From Trichococcus collinsii (GTDB lineage Bacteria > Bacillota > Bacilli > Lactobacillales > Aerococcaceae): DNA of 64,000 bases. Within the stretch, counting starts at the first letter, position 1. Each line of letters starts with the position of its first letter. Position numbers and translations under genes: made by a program. The stretch covers positions 434,001-498,000 of the forward strand of contig NZ_FNQH01000001.1 of NCBI RefSeq assembly GCF_900107505.1, read 5' to 3'. Below, piece after piece: positions 30,140-40,214 of the stretch. The notes below the pieces were generated by a model. The model saw only the letters and a program-made list of their open reading frames with translations, was not told where the DNA came from and searched no databases.

Positions 30140-31285
30140 ATGGAAAATATATTAGAAGTAAAAGACCTACAAATTACTTTTGATACCTATGCAGGTAAAG
30201 TAAAAGCTATCCGTGGAGTCAGTTTTGACCTGAAACCAGGTGAAACATTAGCCATCGTTGGTGAATCCGGCTCTGGTAAATCAGTGACTAGCCGCAGCAT
30301 CATGCGTCTATTGGCAAATAACGCCAACATTGAACACGGTCAAATCTTGTTCAAAGGCGAAGATTTAGTGCATAAGACCGAAAAACAAATGCAGAAGATC
30401 CGCGGTTCGGAAATCGCAATGATTTTCCAAGATCCAATGACTTCTTTGAATCCGACTCAAAAAATCGGCAAACAGATCGCTGAACCAATCATCAAACATC
30501 AAAACATCAGCAGGGAAGAAGCCTACAAAAAAGCTGAAGAATTATTACAGCTAGTAGGTATCCCAAGCCCTGCCAAAAGAATGAAACAGTACCCGCACCA
30601 ATTTTCAGGCGGCCAACGCCAACGGATCGTCATTGCGATCGCATTGGGGTGCAACCCGGATATTCTGATAGCGGATGAACCGACTACAGCGCTTGACGTT
30701 ACGATCCAAGCGCAAATCCTCGAGTTGATGAAGGATCTGCAGCAGAAAATCAAAACATCGATCATTTTCATCACCCACGATTTGGGTGTAGTGGCGAACG
30801 TCGCTGATCGTGTAGCCGTTATGTATGCCGGCAAAATCGTCGAAGTAGGGACAGTCGATGAGATTTTTTACAACCCACAACACCCTTACACTTGGGGGCT
30901 GTTGAGCTCGATGCCTACTTTGGATACTGCAGGATCGCTGTATGCAATCCCGGGAACACCTCCGGACTTGTTGGATCCTCCGACTGGTGATGCTTTTGCG
31001 CCACGGAGTGAGTATGCAATGAAGATTGACACCATGTACGATCCGCCGTTCTTCAAGGTATCTGATACCCATTCGGCCGCTACTTGGTTGTTGCATCCCG
31101 ACGCACCGTCCGTGAATCCCCCTATAGGCATCATGAATCGACGTGAGACTTTCTCCGAAATGAAACTCGCGCCATCCGATGAATTGAAAGTTATGGACAC
31201 TTCAGATAAGGAACAGGGTGTATTGCCTCACGGAAATAACCCGGCCATCGATCCAAAAATCACTGAGAAAGGAGGACTGCTGTAA
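30140..31285 (+). CDS. oppD: Oligopeptide ABC transporter ATP-binding protein OppD
   Basis: One of the two nucleotide-binding subunits energising Opp. Walker A GESGSGKS, signature [15 protein letters not shown], Walker [13 protein letters not shown] and the H-loop FITHDLGVV are visible. The C-terminal oligopeptide-transporter domain ([15 protein letters not shown] onward) is present. It runs to 381 residues, about 30 more than the usual 330-350, with a long polar tail. Its stop overlaps the oppF start by 1 nt. Confidence 0.95.
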   Translation: MENILEVKDLQITFDTYAGKVKAIRGVSFDLKPGETLAIVGESGSGKSVTSRSIMRLLANNANIEHGQILFKGEDLVHKTEKQMQKIRGSEIAMIFQDPMTSLNPTQKIGKQIAEPIIKHQNISREEAYKKAEELLQLVGIPSPAKRMKQYPHQFSGGQRQRIVIAIALGCNPDILIADEPTTALDVTIQAQILELMKDLQQKIKTSIIFITHDLGVVANVADRVAVMYAGKIVEVGTVDEIFYNPQHPYTWGLLSSMPTLDTAGSLYAIPGTPPDLLDPPTGDAFAPRSEYAMKIDTMYDPPFFKVSDTHSAATWLLHPDAPSVNPPIGIMNRRETFSEMKLAPSDELKVMDTSDKEQGVLPHGNNPAIDPKITEKGGLL

Positions 31286-32229
31286 TGTATGACTCAACAG
31301 GACAGAAAAAGATTCTTGAAGTAAAAAACTTGAAGCAATATTTCAACGTCGGCACAAAGAATGAAGTCCGCGCAGTTGATGATGTTTCCTTTGATATCTA
31401 CGAAGGCGAAACACTTGGCTTGGTAGGCGAATCCGGTTGTGGAAAAACGACGACCGGTCGCGCAATCATCAGATTGTATAACCCGACTTCTGGTGAAATC
31501 TTTTTCGATGGCACCGAAATCCATACGCTGCATGACAGAAAAGAACAACTGGCTTTCCGTAAAGATATGCAGATGATTTTCCAGGATCCTTATGCATCCT
31601 TGAATCCCCGCATGAAAGTGCGCGATATCGTTGCGGAAGGTTTGAAGATCCATGGGCTTGCGACAACTGAGAAGGAAGTCGATGAGCAGGTTGCGGAATT
31701 GTTGGATTTGGTTGGATTGAATAAAGATCATTCTTCCCGTTATCCGCATGAATTCTCCGGCGGTCAAAGACAGCGTATCGGAATCGCAAGGGCCTTAGCT
31801 GTAAATCCAAAACTCATCATTGCTGATGAGCCCATTTCCGCTTTGGACGTATCCATTCAGGCGCAAGTGGTCAACTTGCTGATGGAATTGCAGAAAAAAC
31901 AAAAACTGACTTTCTTGTTCATCGCTCATGATCTGTCGATGGTCAAGTACATCAGTAACCGCATCGGCGTAATGTACTTCGGTAAATTGGTCGAATTAGC
32001 GCCCGCAGACGATGTTTACAACAAACCTTTACATCCTTATACGGAAAGCCTGTTATCGGCCATACCGCTGCCGGATCCGGTCTATGAGCGCACCCGCACC
32101 CGCTTCACCTATGTCCCTCGAGAAGAGAATGGTGAGCCGGAAGCAATGCGAGAAATCGTTCCAGGGCACTTTGTTTATTGCCGCGAGTCCGATGTTCCCG
32201 TTTTGAAAGAAAAATACGAAAACTATTGA
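31285..32229 (+). CDS. oppF: Oligopeptide ABC transporter ATP-binding protein OppF
   Basis: Second nucleotide-binding subunit. Walker [10 protein letters not shown], signature [16 protein letters not shown], Walker [13 protein letters not shown] and H-loop FIAHDLSMV are intact. The C-terminal segment [15 protein letters not shown] is the standard Opp/Dpp ATPase extension. 314 residues. The ATG overlaps the TAA of oppD, and a terminator follows, closing the oppBCDF unit. Confidence 0.95.
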   Translation: MYDSTGQKKILEVKNLKQYFNVGTKNEVRAVDDVSFDIYEGETLGLVGESGCGKTTTGRAIIRLYNPTSGEIFFDGTEIHTLHDRKEQLAFRKDMQMIFQDPYASLNPRMKVRDIVAEGLKIHGLATTEKEVDEQVAELLDLVGLNKDHSSRYPHEFSGGQRQRIGIARALAVNPKLIIADEPISALDVSIQAQVVNLLMELQKKQKLTFLFIAHDLSMVKYISNRIGVMYFGKLVELAPADDVYNKPLHPYTESLLSAIPLPDPVYERTRTRFTYVPREENGEPEAMREIVPGHFVYCRESDVPVLKEKYENY

Positions 32230-32232
32230 TAC

Positions 32233-32263
32233 AAAAAGCCCGGAACTTGTTCTGGGCTTTTTT
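32233..32263 (+). terminator. Terminator of oppBCDF
   Basis: GCCCGGAA (32238-32245) pairs with TTCTGGGC (32250-32257, one G-T), loop CTTG, flanked by A5 and T7. Confidence 0.85.
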
Positions 32264-32390
32264 TGCCATAGAAACTTAATTAAATGAAGAAATGATGAAA
32301 TTATTGTGATCATATTTCCCGTTATTTATAGAATATTCGGCTTTTTTATAGTATAATATTAGAATACGAATAGAAAAAGGAGAGAGATAC

Positions 32391-34040
32391 ATGAGGAGAT
32401 TGAGAAGTTCTTTCATTTTAGCTACAACAGCAGTCATCTTGGCGGCTTGCGGAGGAGACGGCGCAACGGACGACAGCACAGCAAATACAGCAAGTGAAGG
32501 TGCCAGCGGACAAGTAGTCAATTATACGGCGCCGACCGAATTGGCAACGCTGGATACAACACTGATTACGGACATCAACAGTTCGAATTACATCAGCCAC
32601 GCGATTGAAGGCTTATTGAAAATCAATGCAGACGGAAAGCCAGTACCTGCAATCGCCGCAGAAGCCGGCACTGTTTCGGATGATGGCTTGACTTATACTT
32701 ATAAACTTCGCGATGATGCTGTCTGGTCAAACGGAGAGCCTGTTACAGCGAACGATTTCGTATTCGCTTGGCAAAGATTGGTGGATCCGGAATCTGGCGC
32801 ATCCTACGCTTACTTAGCTGAGACCATCAAGAACGCCAATGAAATTATGGCCGGAGAAAAAGATCCTGCAGAGTTGGGCGTAACGGCAGTAAGCGACACA
32901 GAAATCACAATCGAGTTGACGCAGCCTACACCTTACTTCGAATCATTATTGGCATTCAGCGCATTCTTCCCGCAAAATGAGGAATTTGTGACTGAAAAAG
33001 GCGATAAGTACGGAACTAGCAGCGAAAATATTTTAGCAAACGGACCATTCACTATCGAGAACTGGGACGGCACTGGCCTGACTTGGGATCTTGTGAAGAA
33101 TGAAGATTACTATGCAGCCGACGAAGTGCAGTTGGAAGAAGTCAATGTTCAAGTAATCAAAGAAACGAGCACAGTGGTGAATCTGTTCCAACAAGGATCA
33201 GTAGACAACGCACAGGTGACCGGCGAATTGGTTAAACAATTGGCGACTGATCCTAACGTAGTTGTTCAGAAAAAAGCCCGCACGGCATACATCGAATTCA
33301 ACCACGACAACGTCTATCTGCAAAATGCGAAGCTGAGAGAAGCTATCGGACTTGTCATCAACCGCGATGAATTGGTCAATAGCGTAATCGGTGACGGTTC
33401 GACAGCAATCGGCGGTTTCTTGCCGGCTGATTTTGTCAGCAACCCAACAACAGGCGAAGACTTTGCCGCTGAAGCCGGCTCTTACCTGGATTATAATTTA
33501 GAACAAGCAAAAACTCTCTTGGCTGAAGCAAAAGCTGAATTAGGTGTAGATGAAATCACTTTCTCTTTAGTTGGAGATGATGATGAAAAGAACAAAAAAA
33601 TCAGCCAATATATCCAAGGCCAAATCCAAAACAACTTGGAAGGCATCACTGTAGAATTGCGCAATGTACCGAAGAAAAACCGTTTGGAATTGGCGAATCA
33701 AGATGAATTCGACTTGTTGCAAACCGGTTGGGGTGCAGATTTCGCCGACGCAATCAACTACATGGACTTGCTGTACAGCACATCCGCATACAACGAAGGG
33801 CAATATGCGAATCCAGAATTTGATGCTTTGATCGATTCTTCAAAAACTACAAATGCAAACAACCCAGAAGCACGTTGGGCTGACCTAATGGCTGCACATA
33901 AGCTGATTATGGAAGATGCAGCGATTATACCGCTTTACCAAGAAGCTGAAACACAACTCAGAAATCCTAACTTGAAGGGCATCATCTTCAATTCAGTGGG
34001 AAATGAATTTGACCTTAGCAGAGCGTATATCGAAGAATAA
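32391..34040 (+). CDS. oppA: Second oligopeptide-binding lipoprotein (OppA paralogue)
   Basis: Family 5 peptide-binding lipoprotein with a lipobox VILAAC (Cys20) and an Asp/Ser/Thr-rich linker. It shares block after block with the first OppA (for example RDDAVWSNGEPVTANDF). 549 residues. GGAGAGAGAT precedes ATG 32391 and TATAAT at 32352-32357 is a candidate -10. It lies after the oppBCDF terminator, so it is probably expressed separately; two binding proteins sharing one Opp core would widen peptide specificity. Confidence 0.94.
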   Translation: MRRLRSSFILATTAVILAACGGDGATDDSTANTASEGASGQVVNYTAPTELATLDTTLITDINSSNYISHAIEGLLKINADGKPVPAIAAEAGTVSDDGLTYTYKLRDDAVWSNGEPVTANDFVFAWQRLVDPESGASYAYLAETIKNANEIMAGEKDPAELGVTAVSDTEITIELTQPTPYFESLLAFSAFFPQNEEFVTEKGDKYGTSSENILANGPFTIENWDGTGLTWDLVKNEDYYAADEVQLEEVNVQVIKETSTVVNLFQQGSVDNAQVTGELVKQLATDPNVVVQKKARTAYIEFNHDNVYLQNAKLREAIGLVINRDELVNSVIGDGSTAIGGFLPADFVSNPTTGEDFAAEAGSYLDYNLEQAKTLLAEAKAELGVDEITFSLVGDDDEKNKKISQYIQGQIQNNLEGITVELRNVPKKNRLELANQDEFDLLQTGWGADFADAINYMDLLYSTSAYNEGQYANPEFDALIDSSKTTNANNPEARWADLMAAHKLIMEDAAIIPLYQEAETQLRNPNLKGIIFNSVGNEFDLSRAYIEE

Positions 34041-34047
34041 GAATATA

Positions 34048-34103
34048 CAGAACACACAAGAAGGACCGACTCAGTTGAGAGTCGGTCCTTCTTGTGTGTT
34101 CTG
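34048..34103. repeat. Perfect 25-bp inverted repeat after oppA2
   Basis: 34048-34072 is the exact reverse complement of 34079-34103, with a 6-nt loop AGTTGA. The stem starts 8 nt after the oppA2 stop. Unlike the other terminators here it has no T tract after the right arm (GAAGAGTG follows), so termination, RNA stabilisation and a remnant of a mobile repeat all remain possible. Confidence 0.75.
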
Positions 34104-34115
34104 AAGAGTGTGGGG

Positions 34116-34290
34116 GAAATGGATACTTCGCGGTGGTATCGGGTTCGGGGCCGAAAAGATGAATACTTTGGTTTTATTCATCTTTTCTGTAATATTTTGG
34201 TCTGAAACCATGAATACTCAGCGGGTCTCCATGGTTTCCGGTGAAATCTAGGCCAAAACCATGAATACTTCATAATTATCCATGTTTTCC
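34116..34290. repeat. Array of three clear and one degenerate hairpin repeats
   Basis: The sequence ATGAATACT recurs at 34160, 34211 and 34262, a 51-bp period, and each copy sits in the left arm of an inverted repeat. Unit 2 (34153-34187) has a perfect 13-bp stem, unit 3 (34204-34238) a 9-bp stem, unit 4 (34255-34288) a stem with one bulge and one mismatch. AAGATG/CATCTT in unit 2 becomes ACCATG/CATGGT in unit 3, so both arms changed together. A degenerate first unit (GATAC/GTATC, about 34132-34141) lies 30 bp upstream. Confidence 0.65.
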
Positions 34291-34348
34291 GGCCGCAAAA
34301 GGCCTCACCAGTCCGCCACCCGCAGCCAATCAAACCAACAAAATCAAA

Positions 34349-34390
34349 AAAACCTGACGTGAGCCACTAGAGAGGCTCACGTCAGGTTTT
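34349..34390. terminator. Terminator of the ilv operon
   Basis: A perfect 17-bp stem (34349-34365 with 34374-34390) and an 8-nt loop lie just after the ilvA stop on the minus strand. An A-run on its left gives the U tract for minus-strand transcripts; TTTT on the right gives weaker function on the plus strand. Confidence 0.88.
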
Positions 34391-34416
34391 AAGTTACTTT
34401 ATAGAATTAATCCGGA

Positions 34417-35679
34417 TCAGATCAGGAAGGAATACAGTTTGGAATTCTCGTTAACCGAAATGTAATGCGGATCGAATTTTTCCAGCCTGCTGAGCAAGCC
34501 TTCGATATCGTCCTTATTTTTCAACAAAATGCCGATCAGTACAGGTCCTTCGCTGCGATGGACTTTTTTCGTATATTCGAACTTGGTGATGTCATCGTTG
34601 CCGCCCAATATGTCATTCACGAACTCTTTCAGCGCGCCTGCCCTTTGCGGGAAGTTAACGATGAAGTAGTGTTTCAGACCTTGATAGAGTAGGGAGCGTT
34701 CATCAATTTCAGCCATCCGATTGATATCGTTGTTACCGCCGCTGACGATGCAGACGACCGTTTTGTCTCTGATTTCATCTTTGTATTGTTCCAAGGCAGA
34801 AACGGAGAGTGCGCCGGATGGTTCCGCTACGATAGCTTGTTTAGTGTATAAATCGATGATGGTTCCGCAAACTTGTCCTTCAGGCACTAACAAGATGTCA
34901 TCAACATTTTGTTGGCAGTGTCTGAAAGTCAAGTCACCGACAGTCGCTACGGCTGTACCATCACAGAATTTATCAATATCAGTCAAAGTCATCACTTTAT
35001 TCGCATCAAGCGAAGCTTTCATGCCGGGGGCGCCCATGGACTCAACGCCGATGATCTTTGTTTCGGGCATCGCTTCCTTCATGTAGCTGCTGACGCCTGA
35101 AATCAAGCCGCCGCCACCAATTGCCGCGAAAACCATGTCAGCCGTCTCGCCTTCAGCAACGAGATCCTGGTGGATTTCCACTGCCAAAGTACCTTGCCCG
35201 GCAATCACATTGCGATCATTAAAAGGTTCAATGAAAGTCAGATTGTGTTCATCCGCATAGGCATGGGCGGCCTCATTTGATTCGTCGAATGTATCGCCAA
35301 TCAGTTTGATCTCAACATACTCTTTCCCGAAATAACGGACTTGGTCTATTTTTTGGGAAGGGGTAGTCGACGGCATGAAGATGGTAGCGTTGATGGCCAA
35401 ATGGTTACAGGTATAAGCTACCCCTTGCGCATGATTGCCGGCTGAGGCGCAGATTACTCCAGTCTCCGTTTCGGCTTCGCTCAGCTGCGAAATGGCATAA
35501 TAAGCGCCTCTCAATTTGAAGGAGCGGACAATCTGAAGGTCCTCCCGTTTCAAAAAGATGTTGGCATGATACTTCTGCGATAGATACGCATCATGCTGCA
35601 AAGGTGTCTGCTTGACCACGTTGCGCAGTACTTTATATGCTTTAAGCACGTCTTCTTTGTTCACTAACTCATCCGTCAT
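34417..35679 (-). CDS. ilvA: Threonine ammonia-lyase (threonine dehydratase), biosynthetic
   Basis: PLP enzyme that deaminates threonine to 2-oxobutanoate, the committed step to isoleucine. The PLP Lys55 is in [22 protein letters not shown] and [10 protein letters not shown] bind the cofactor phosphate. A single C-terminal ACT-like domain begins near [12 protein letters not shown], as in B. subtilis-type IlvA, and should mediate isoleucine feedback. 420 residues. ATG 35679 is preceded by TTAGGAGC. Last gene of ilvBNCA; its presence means the operon feeds isoleucine as well as valine. Confidence 0.95.
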   Translation of the reverse strand: MTDELVNKEDVLKAYKVLRNVVKQTPLQHDAYLSQKYHANIFLKREDLQIVRSFKLRGAYYAISQLSEAETETGVICASAGNHAQGVAYTCNHLAINATIFMPSTTPSQKIDQVRYFGKEYVEIKLIGDTFDESNEAAHAYADEHNLTFIEPFNDRNVIAGQGTLAVEIHQDLVAEGETADMVFAAIGGGGLISGVSSYMKEAMPETKIIGVESMGAPGMKASLDANKVMTLTDIDKFCDGTAVATVGDLTFRHCQQNVDDILLVPEGQVCGTIIDLYTKQAIVAEPSGALSVSALEQYKDEIRDKTVVCIVSGGNNDINRMAEIDERSLLYQGLKHYFIVNFPQRAGALKEFVNDILGGNDDITKFEYTKKVHRSEGPVLIGILLKNKDDIEGLLSRLEKFDPHYISVNENSKLYSFLI

Positions 35680-35762
35680 TCTATCTGCTCCTAATCTATT
35701 GAATACAATGATGAAGAGAGAAGGCTTAAAAATAAGGATGCTCTCAACCTACACCTGATTCA

Positions 35763-36773
<1,011 letters not shown>

Positions 36774-36845
36774 TTATTTTTTTTATATTCTCAATGCTTT
36801 TTAAGCAATTTGATTCGGTCAGTAGGGTAGTGCGGTTGGTCGGGT

Positions 36846-37106
36846 TTAAGCTCTTGGGCCTAAACGTTTTTCGGTGATGTCGGTTGCGCTGATGACGTCG
36901 ACTTGTTTTTCCAACTGTTTCGTCAACAGTTCAGCATCTTCTATTTTATCGAAACTGATGCCGACCGTAATCATGGAAACATCGTAATCCTCAGTGCCGG
37001 TCAGTGTCAAGGTGTCGATATTGTATTGCGGCTTCAGGATAACTTGCGTGATGCGGTTCAATACGCCAGGTTTATTCACGACTTTGGTTTGGATTAATCT
37101 TAGCAT
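36846..37106 (-). CDS. ilvN: Acetolactate synthase small subunit
   Basis: Regulatory subunit that confers valine feedback on IlvB. It consists of one ACT domain (NKPGVLNRITQVIL, then NIDTLTLTGTEDYDVSMITV) in 86 residues, at the short end of the family. ATG 37106 is chosen because the protein then starts MLRLIQTKVVNKPG like its homologues; the upstream in-frame ATG at 37172 lies inside ilvB. It begins 4 nt after the ilvB stop. Confidence 0.92.
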   Translation of the reverse strand: MLRLIQTKVVNKPGVLNRITQVILKPQYNIDTLTLTGTEDYDVSMITVGISFDKIEDAELLTKQLEKQVDVISATDITEKRLGPRA

Positions 37107-37110
37107 CGTC

Positions 37111-38811
37111 CTACACACCTTCCATTTCGTTATTTGGCCTGCCTGAAGCAACCATAGGGTATACCAATTCATCTTTTGAAATCAGGATATCCAAGACATA
37201 AGGACCAGGATAATTCAAGGCTGTCTGGATCGCTTCATCCACTTGATCGGGATCGGATACCCTCGCAGCTGTGATGCCATAAGCATCGGCCAGTTTAACG
37301 AAATCAGGTGAATCCGGAATTTCGGAATGAGAGTAACGGCCTTTGTAAAATTTGTTCTGCCATTGATGAACCATGCCCAGTACTTCATTATTCAGAATGA
37401 AGTACTTCACATTCAGTCTGTTGGCATTCAGGATCGCCAATTCTTGGTTGGTCATCTGGAAACCGCCGTCTCCGACGAAGCAGACAACCGTTTTTTCAGG
37501 ATAGGCCATTTGAGCACCGATCGCTGCCGGAATGCCGAAGCCCATCGTTCCCAAGCCACCGCTTGTCAGCAATTGCTTGCCGTACTTGAACGGGTAATAT
37601 TGAGCCGCCCACATTTGATGCTGGCCAACGTCGGTTACAACAATGGCTTCACCGTGAGTCAATTCACCGACTTGCTCGATTACATGTTGTGGTTTGATGA
37701 ACGTATCGGATTTTTCATAACGGAAAGGGTGTTGTTTTTTGTTGTCCATCACGTGGCTGAACCAAACGGAGTGGTCGGGCACTTCAGCCAATTTTGTGTC
37801 GTTCAGCATGATCAGAGCCAATCTAGCATCAGACAACACCGGGATATGCGTGTGCATGATTTTACCGATTTCGGCATTATCAAGGTCAACATGGACAATG
37901 ACAGCCTCGGGTGCAAAATTAGTTGGGTCGCTTGCTACACGGTCATCGAAGCGAGCCCCGAAGTTCAATAGCAAGTCACATTCCATCAAAGCCATATTCG
38001 AAGCGTAAGAGCCGTGCATACCACCCATGCCTAACGCAAGTTCATGTTTGATAGGGAAGCTTCCTAGACCCAATAGCGTGTTTACAACGGGAATTTGGTA
38101 GTATTCCGCGAAAGCCAACAATTCTTTCTCAGCCTGGGCATGGATAACGCCTTGACCGGCCAAAATGATCGGTTTTTTGCTTTCAGCGATTGCTTCGTTC
38201 ACTTTAGCAATCTGTTCCGGAACAGGCAGACATTCTGGTTTGTATCCCGGCAGATTTTTTTCAGGTTGGTTGTAATCTTCGAAGGTGACTTCCTGGATAC
38301 CGATGTTTTTTGGGATATCGATGACGACCGGTCCTTTTCTGCCTGTGTTCGCAAGGTAGAAAGCTTCGTGGATGATACGCGGTATATCCTTGGCATTACG
38401 CACTTGATAGTTGTATTTCGTCACAGGTGTCGTCATGCCGATCATGTCCGTTTCCTGGAAAGCATCCTTGCCGATACCTGCTTCGTGCACTTGACCAGTG
38501 ATTACGACTAATGGGATGGAATCCATTTGAGCGGTTGCGATTCCGGTCAACGCGTTTGTTGCGCCTGGGCCGCTTGTAACGATGCAGACGCCAGGTTTGC
38601 CGGTAGCGCGGGCGTATCCGTCAGCTGCATGGACAGCGCCTTGTTCGTGTCTGGTCAATACGTGATTCGATTCGGATTTGTAGAATTCATCGTAGATGTG
38701 AAGAACAGCGCCGCCTGGATAGCCGAACAGAACTTCAACACCTTCATTTTTCAACGCTTCAACAAGAAGGGTTACGCCAGTTTTTGTTTTAGTTTTCATT
38801 TCAGATTCCAT
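37111..38811 (-). CDS. ilvB: Acetolactate synthase large subunit
   Basis: Thiamine-diphosphate enzyme condensing two pyruvates, or pyruvate and 2-oxobutanoate. The N-terminal TPP domain has LFGYPGGAVLHIYD with the catalytic Glu in RHEQGAVHAADGYARATGK; the C-terminal TPP motif is VGDGGFQMTNQELAILNANRLNV (read as overlapping blocks). 566 residues. ATG 38811 is favoured by GGGGAG 7 nt upstream; the ATG at 38853 has no good ribosome-binding site. First gene of the operon, directly after the attenuator. Confidence 0.95.
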   Translation of the reverse strand: MESEMKTKTKTGVTLLVEALKNEGVEVLFGYPGGAVLHIYDEFYKSESNHVLTRHEQGAVHAADGYARATGKPGVCIVTSGPGATNALTGIATAQMDSIPLVVITGQVHEAGIGKDAFQETDMIGMTTPVTKYNYQVRNAKDIPRIIHEAFYLANTGRKGPVVIDIPKNIGIQEVTFEDYNQPEKNLPGYKPECLPVPEQIAKVNEAIAESKKPIILAGQGVIHAQAEKELLAFAEYYQIPVVNTLLGLGSFPIKHELALGMGGMHGSYASNMALMECDLLLNFGARFDDRVASDPTNFAPEAVIVHVDLDNAEIGKIMHTHIPVLSDARLALIMLNDTKLAEVPDHSVWFSHVMDNKKQHPFRYEKSDTFIKPQHVIEQVGELTHGEAIVVTDVGQHQMWAAQYYPFKYGKQLLTSGGLGTMGFGIPAAIGAQMAYPEKTVVCFVGDGGFQMTNQELAILNANRLNVKYFILNNEVLGMVHQWQNKFYKGRYSHSEIPDSPDFVKLADAYGITAARVSDPDQVDEAIQTALNYPGPYVLDILISKDELVYPMVASGRPNNEMEGV

Positions 38812-38860
38812 GTTAATCTCCCCGTTTCTCGTTTTTCCTATGTCCGTTTGCAATATGGAT

Positions 38861-38912
38861 AAAAAAAAGCATCCTCATCAATCAATGATGGGATGCTTCA
38901 TCCCATTTGATT
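38861..38912 (-). promoter_or_regulatory. ilv attenuator: terminator and competing antiterminator
   Basis: On the minus strand the terminator pairs GCATCC+CATCA with TGATG+GGATGC (plus coordinates 38869-38896, one bulged base, 5-nt loop), followed by U8 (38861-38868). The antiterminator is ATGGGATG-AAG-CATCCCAT (38888-38906), extended by AATCAA/TTGATT (38880-38885 with 38907-38912). The two share bases 38880-38896, so they exclude each other. No T-box core motif is present. Confidence 0.82.
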
Positions 38913-38964
38913 ACCACAAATAGGACTTAAACAATCTGCAAAAAATTTCTACAGTGTTTAACTC

Positions 38965-39012
38965 CTAGATCATTAAGACGATAATAATGTTTAGTGGATT
39001 CATCGTTTTCAT
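38965..39012 (-). CDS. ilvL: ilv leader peptide
   Basis: A 15-codon reading frame on the minus strand encodes MKTMNPLNIIIVLMI and then a stop. Eight of fifteen residues are Ile, Leu, Val or Met, with three consecutive Ile codons, directly upstream of the attenuator and about 50 nt into the predicted transcript. Ribosome stalling at these codons when branched-chain aminoacyl-tRNAs are scarce would let the antiterminator form. The ribosome-binding site is weak (CAGG). Name by analogy with enteric ilvL and the Lactococcus leu-ilv leader; not homologous by sequence as far as I can tell. Confidence 0.75.
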   Translation of the reverse strand: MKTMNPLNIIIVLMI

Positions 39013-39064
39013 ATGGGATACCTGATTTCTATATGGATTTGTTATTGCTTAAGTGATTGATATA

Positions 39065-39093
39065 ATCATATAAGATTTACATGAGAGTGTCAA
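39065..39093 (-). promoter_or_regulatory. ilv operon promoter
   Basis: On the minus strand TTGACA (39093-39088), a 17-bp spacer and TATGAT (39070-39065) form a near-consensus sigma-A promoter. The transcript would start near 39058, about 45 nt before the leader-peptide ATG. The rest of the 359-bp gap to the patatin gene shows nothing else clear. Confidence 0.8.
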
Positions 39094-39170
39094 CGGTAAT
39101 TTTCATATTATTTTCACTTATTTCTAATAATTGTCCAAAATGAACGTGCCGGATGATTCTTTTGTGCGGA

Positions 39171-40040
39171 TCATCGTCTTGACAAAAAGTCCTGCAACTC
39201 AGGGAGCTGCCTTTCCGCGGCCCGTTCGGCATACTGATAATAAGCATCCAGCCGCTGCACGTTCCGTTCCATCCTGCCTATGGAAATCTGATCGGGCGCA
39301 ATAACAAATGCCTTGTTTTCCTTTTCAAGTTGTTCAATCAAGGCCATCGACCGGTTATAGGCAATGTGCCGCTGTTCGATGGCTGCAACAATTTCGGGAT
39401 AAGCCCGCAGATGCCGTCGGATAATGGCATTGAAGCGCTGCTTTTCTTTGATGTAGCCACGCGGACGCGTCAGGAGGATCACGTGCTTTTGGTTGCCGTC
39501 TGCGATCGCTTTTTCGATCGGTAGCGAGTCGACGATGCCGCCGTCCAGATAGAATTTGCCGTTGATTTGCGTAGGCGGCATCAGCAAAGGTACGGTGGAA
39601 GAAGCCCTGATTTTGAGGGCCAAATCTGTACTCGATGCGATGTCTTTCTTATCGAAATACACCGGCTTTGCGGTCTCCATATCCGTCACAACGATCTTCA
39701 TTGAAGCTGGATTTTGCTTGAATGAATCGAATTGAAAGGGGATATCGGTCGTGATAGCATCTTCATAGATATATTTGGTGTTGAAATATCCCTGGCCGTT
39801 GAGCAAATATTTCATCCCAGAAAAAGCTGGATTTGCAGCGATATCGACAAAGGAAGCTTTGGTGCGGGAAAGGTCCCGGCTGACATAATTGATGCCATTG
39901 GCCGATCCGGAAGAGACACCAATGACATAATTCAAGTAGATTTCTTGACGCAGCAGAGTGCTGATGACTCCTGCGCAAAAGACGCCCCGCATGGCTCCTC
40001 CTTCAATGATCAAGGATATTTTTTCTTTATTTTGTTCCAC
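39171..40040 (-). CDS. Patatin-like phospholipase family protein
   Basis: Serine-Asp dyad lipid hydrolase of the patatin family, YjjU-like. The oxyanion-hole motif GGAMRGVFCAG, the nucleophile Ser43 in GVSSG and the catalytic Asp166 in LDGGIVDS are all present. 289 residues, no signal peptide. The start is GTG 40040 behind GAGGTGG. Substrate unknown. It stands alone, divergent from an ABC ATPase gene and upstream of the ilv promoter on the same strand. Confidence 0.88.
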   Translation of the reverse strand: MEQNKEKISLIIEGGAMRGVFCAGVISTLLRQEIYLNYVIGVSSGSANGINYVSRDLSRTKASFVDIAANPAFSGMKYLLNGQGYFNTKYIYEDAITTDIPFQFDSFKQNPASMKIVVTDMETAKPVYFDKKDIASSTDLALKIRASSTVPLLMPPTQINGKFYLDGGIVDSLPIEKAIADGNQKHVILLTRPRGYIKEKQRFNAIIRRHLRAYPEIVAAIEQRHIAYNRSMALIEQLEKENKAFVIAPDQISIGRMERNVQRLDAYYQYAERAAERQLPELQDFLSRR

Positions 40041-40214
40041 ACATTTTCCACCTCATTCTATAGTATAGATGACATTGCGGTGTGATGCGATGCTTTTCTC
40101 ATTATTTATTCCTTAAAGCTTGGGATGGCGAAAGCCTTTTCCCTATGCGGCAAATGTGGTATATTCGCAGTAAAAGATACCCAATAACCACAATATTTTA
40201 GATGGGGTGATGTA

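Noticed and set aside
34116-34290. CRISPR array between oppA2 and ilvA
   Set aside because: The repeats are diverged hairpins with no constant repeat and unique spacer structure, and no cas genes are nearby.
38812-39060. T-box riboswitch upstream of ilvB
   Set aside because: The T-box core (AGGGTGGNACCGCG type) is missing, and the leader peptide with two exclusive hairpins explains the region better.
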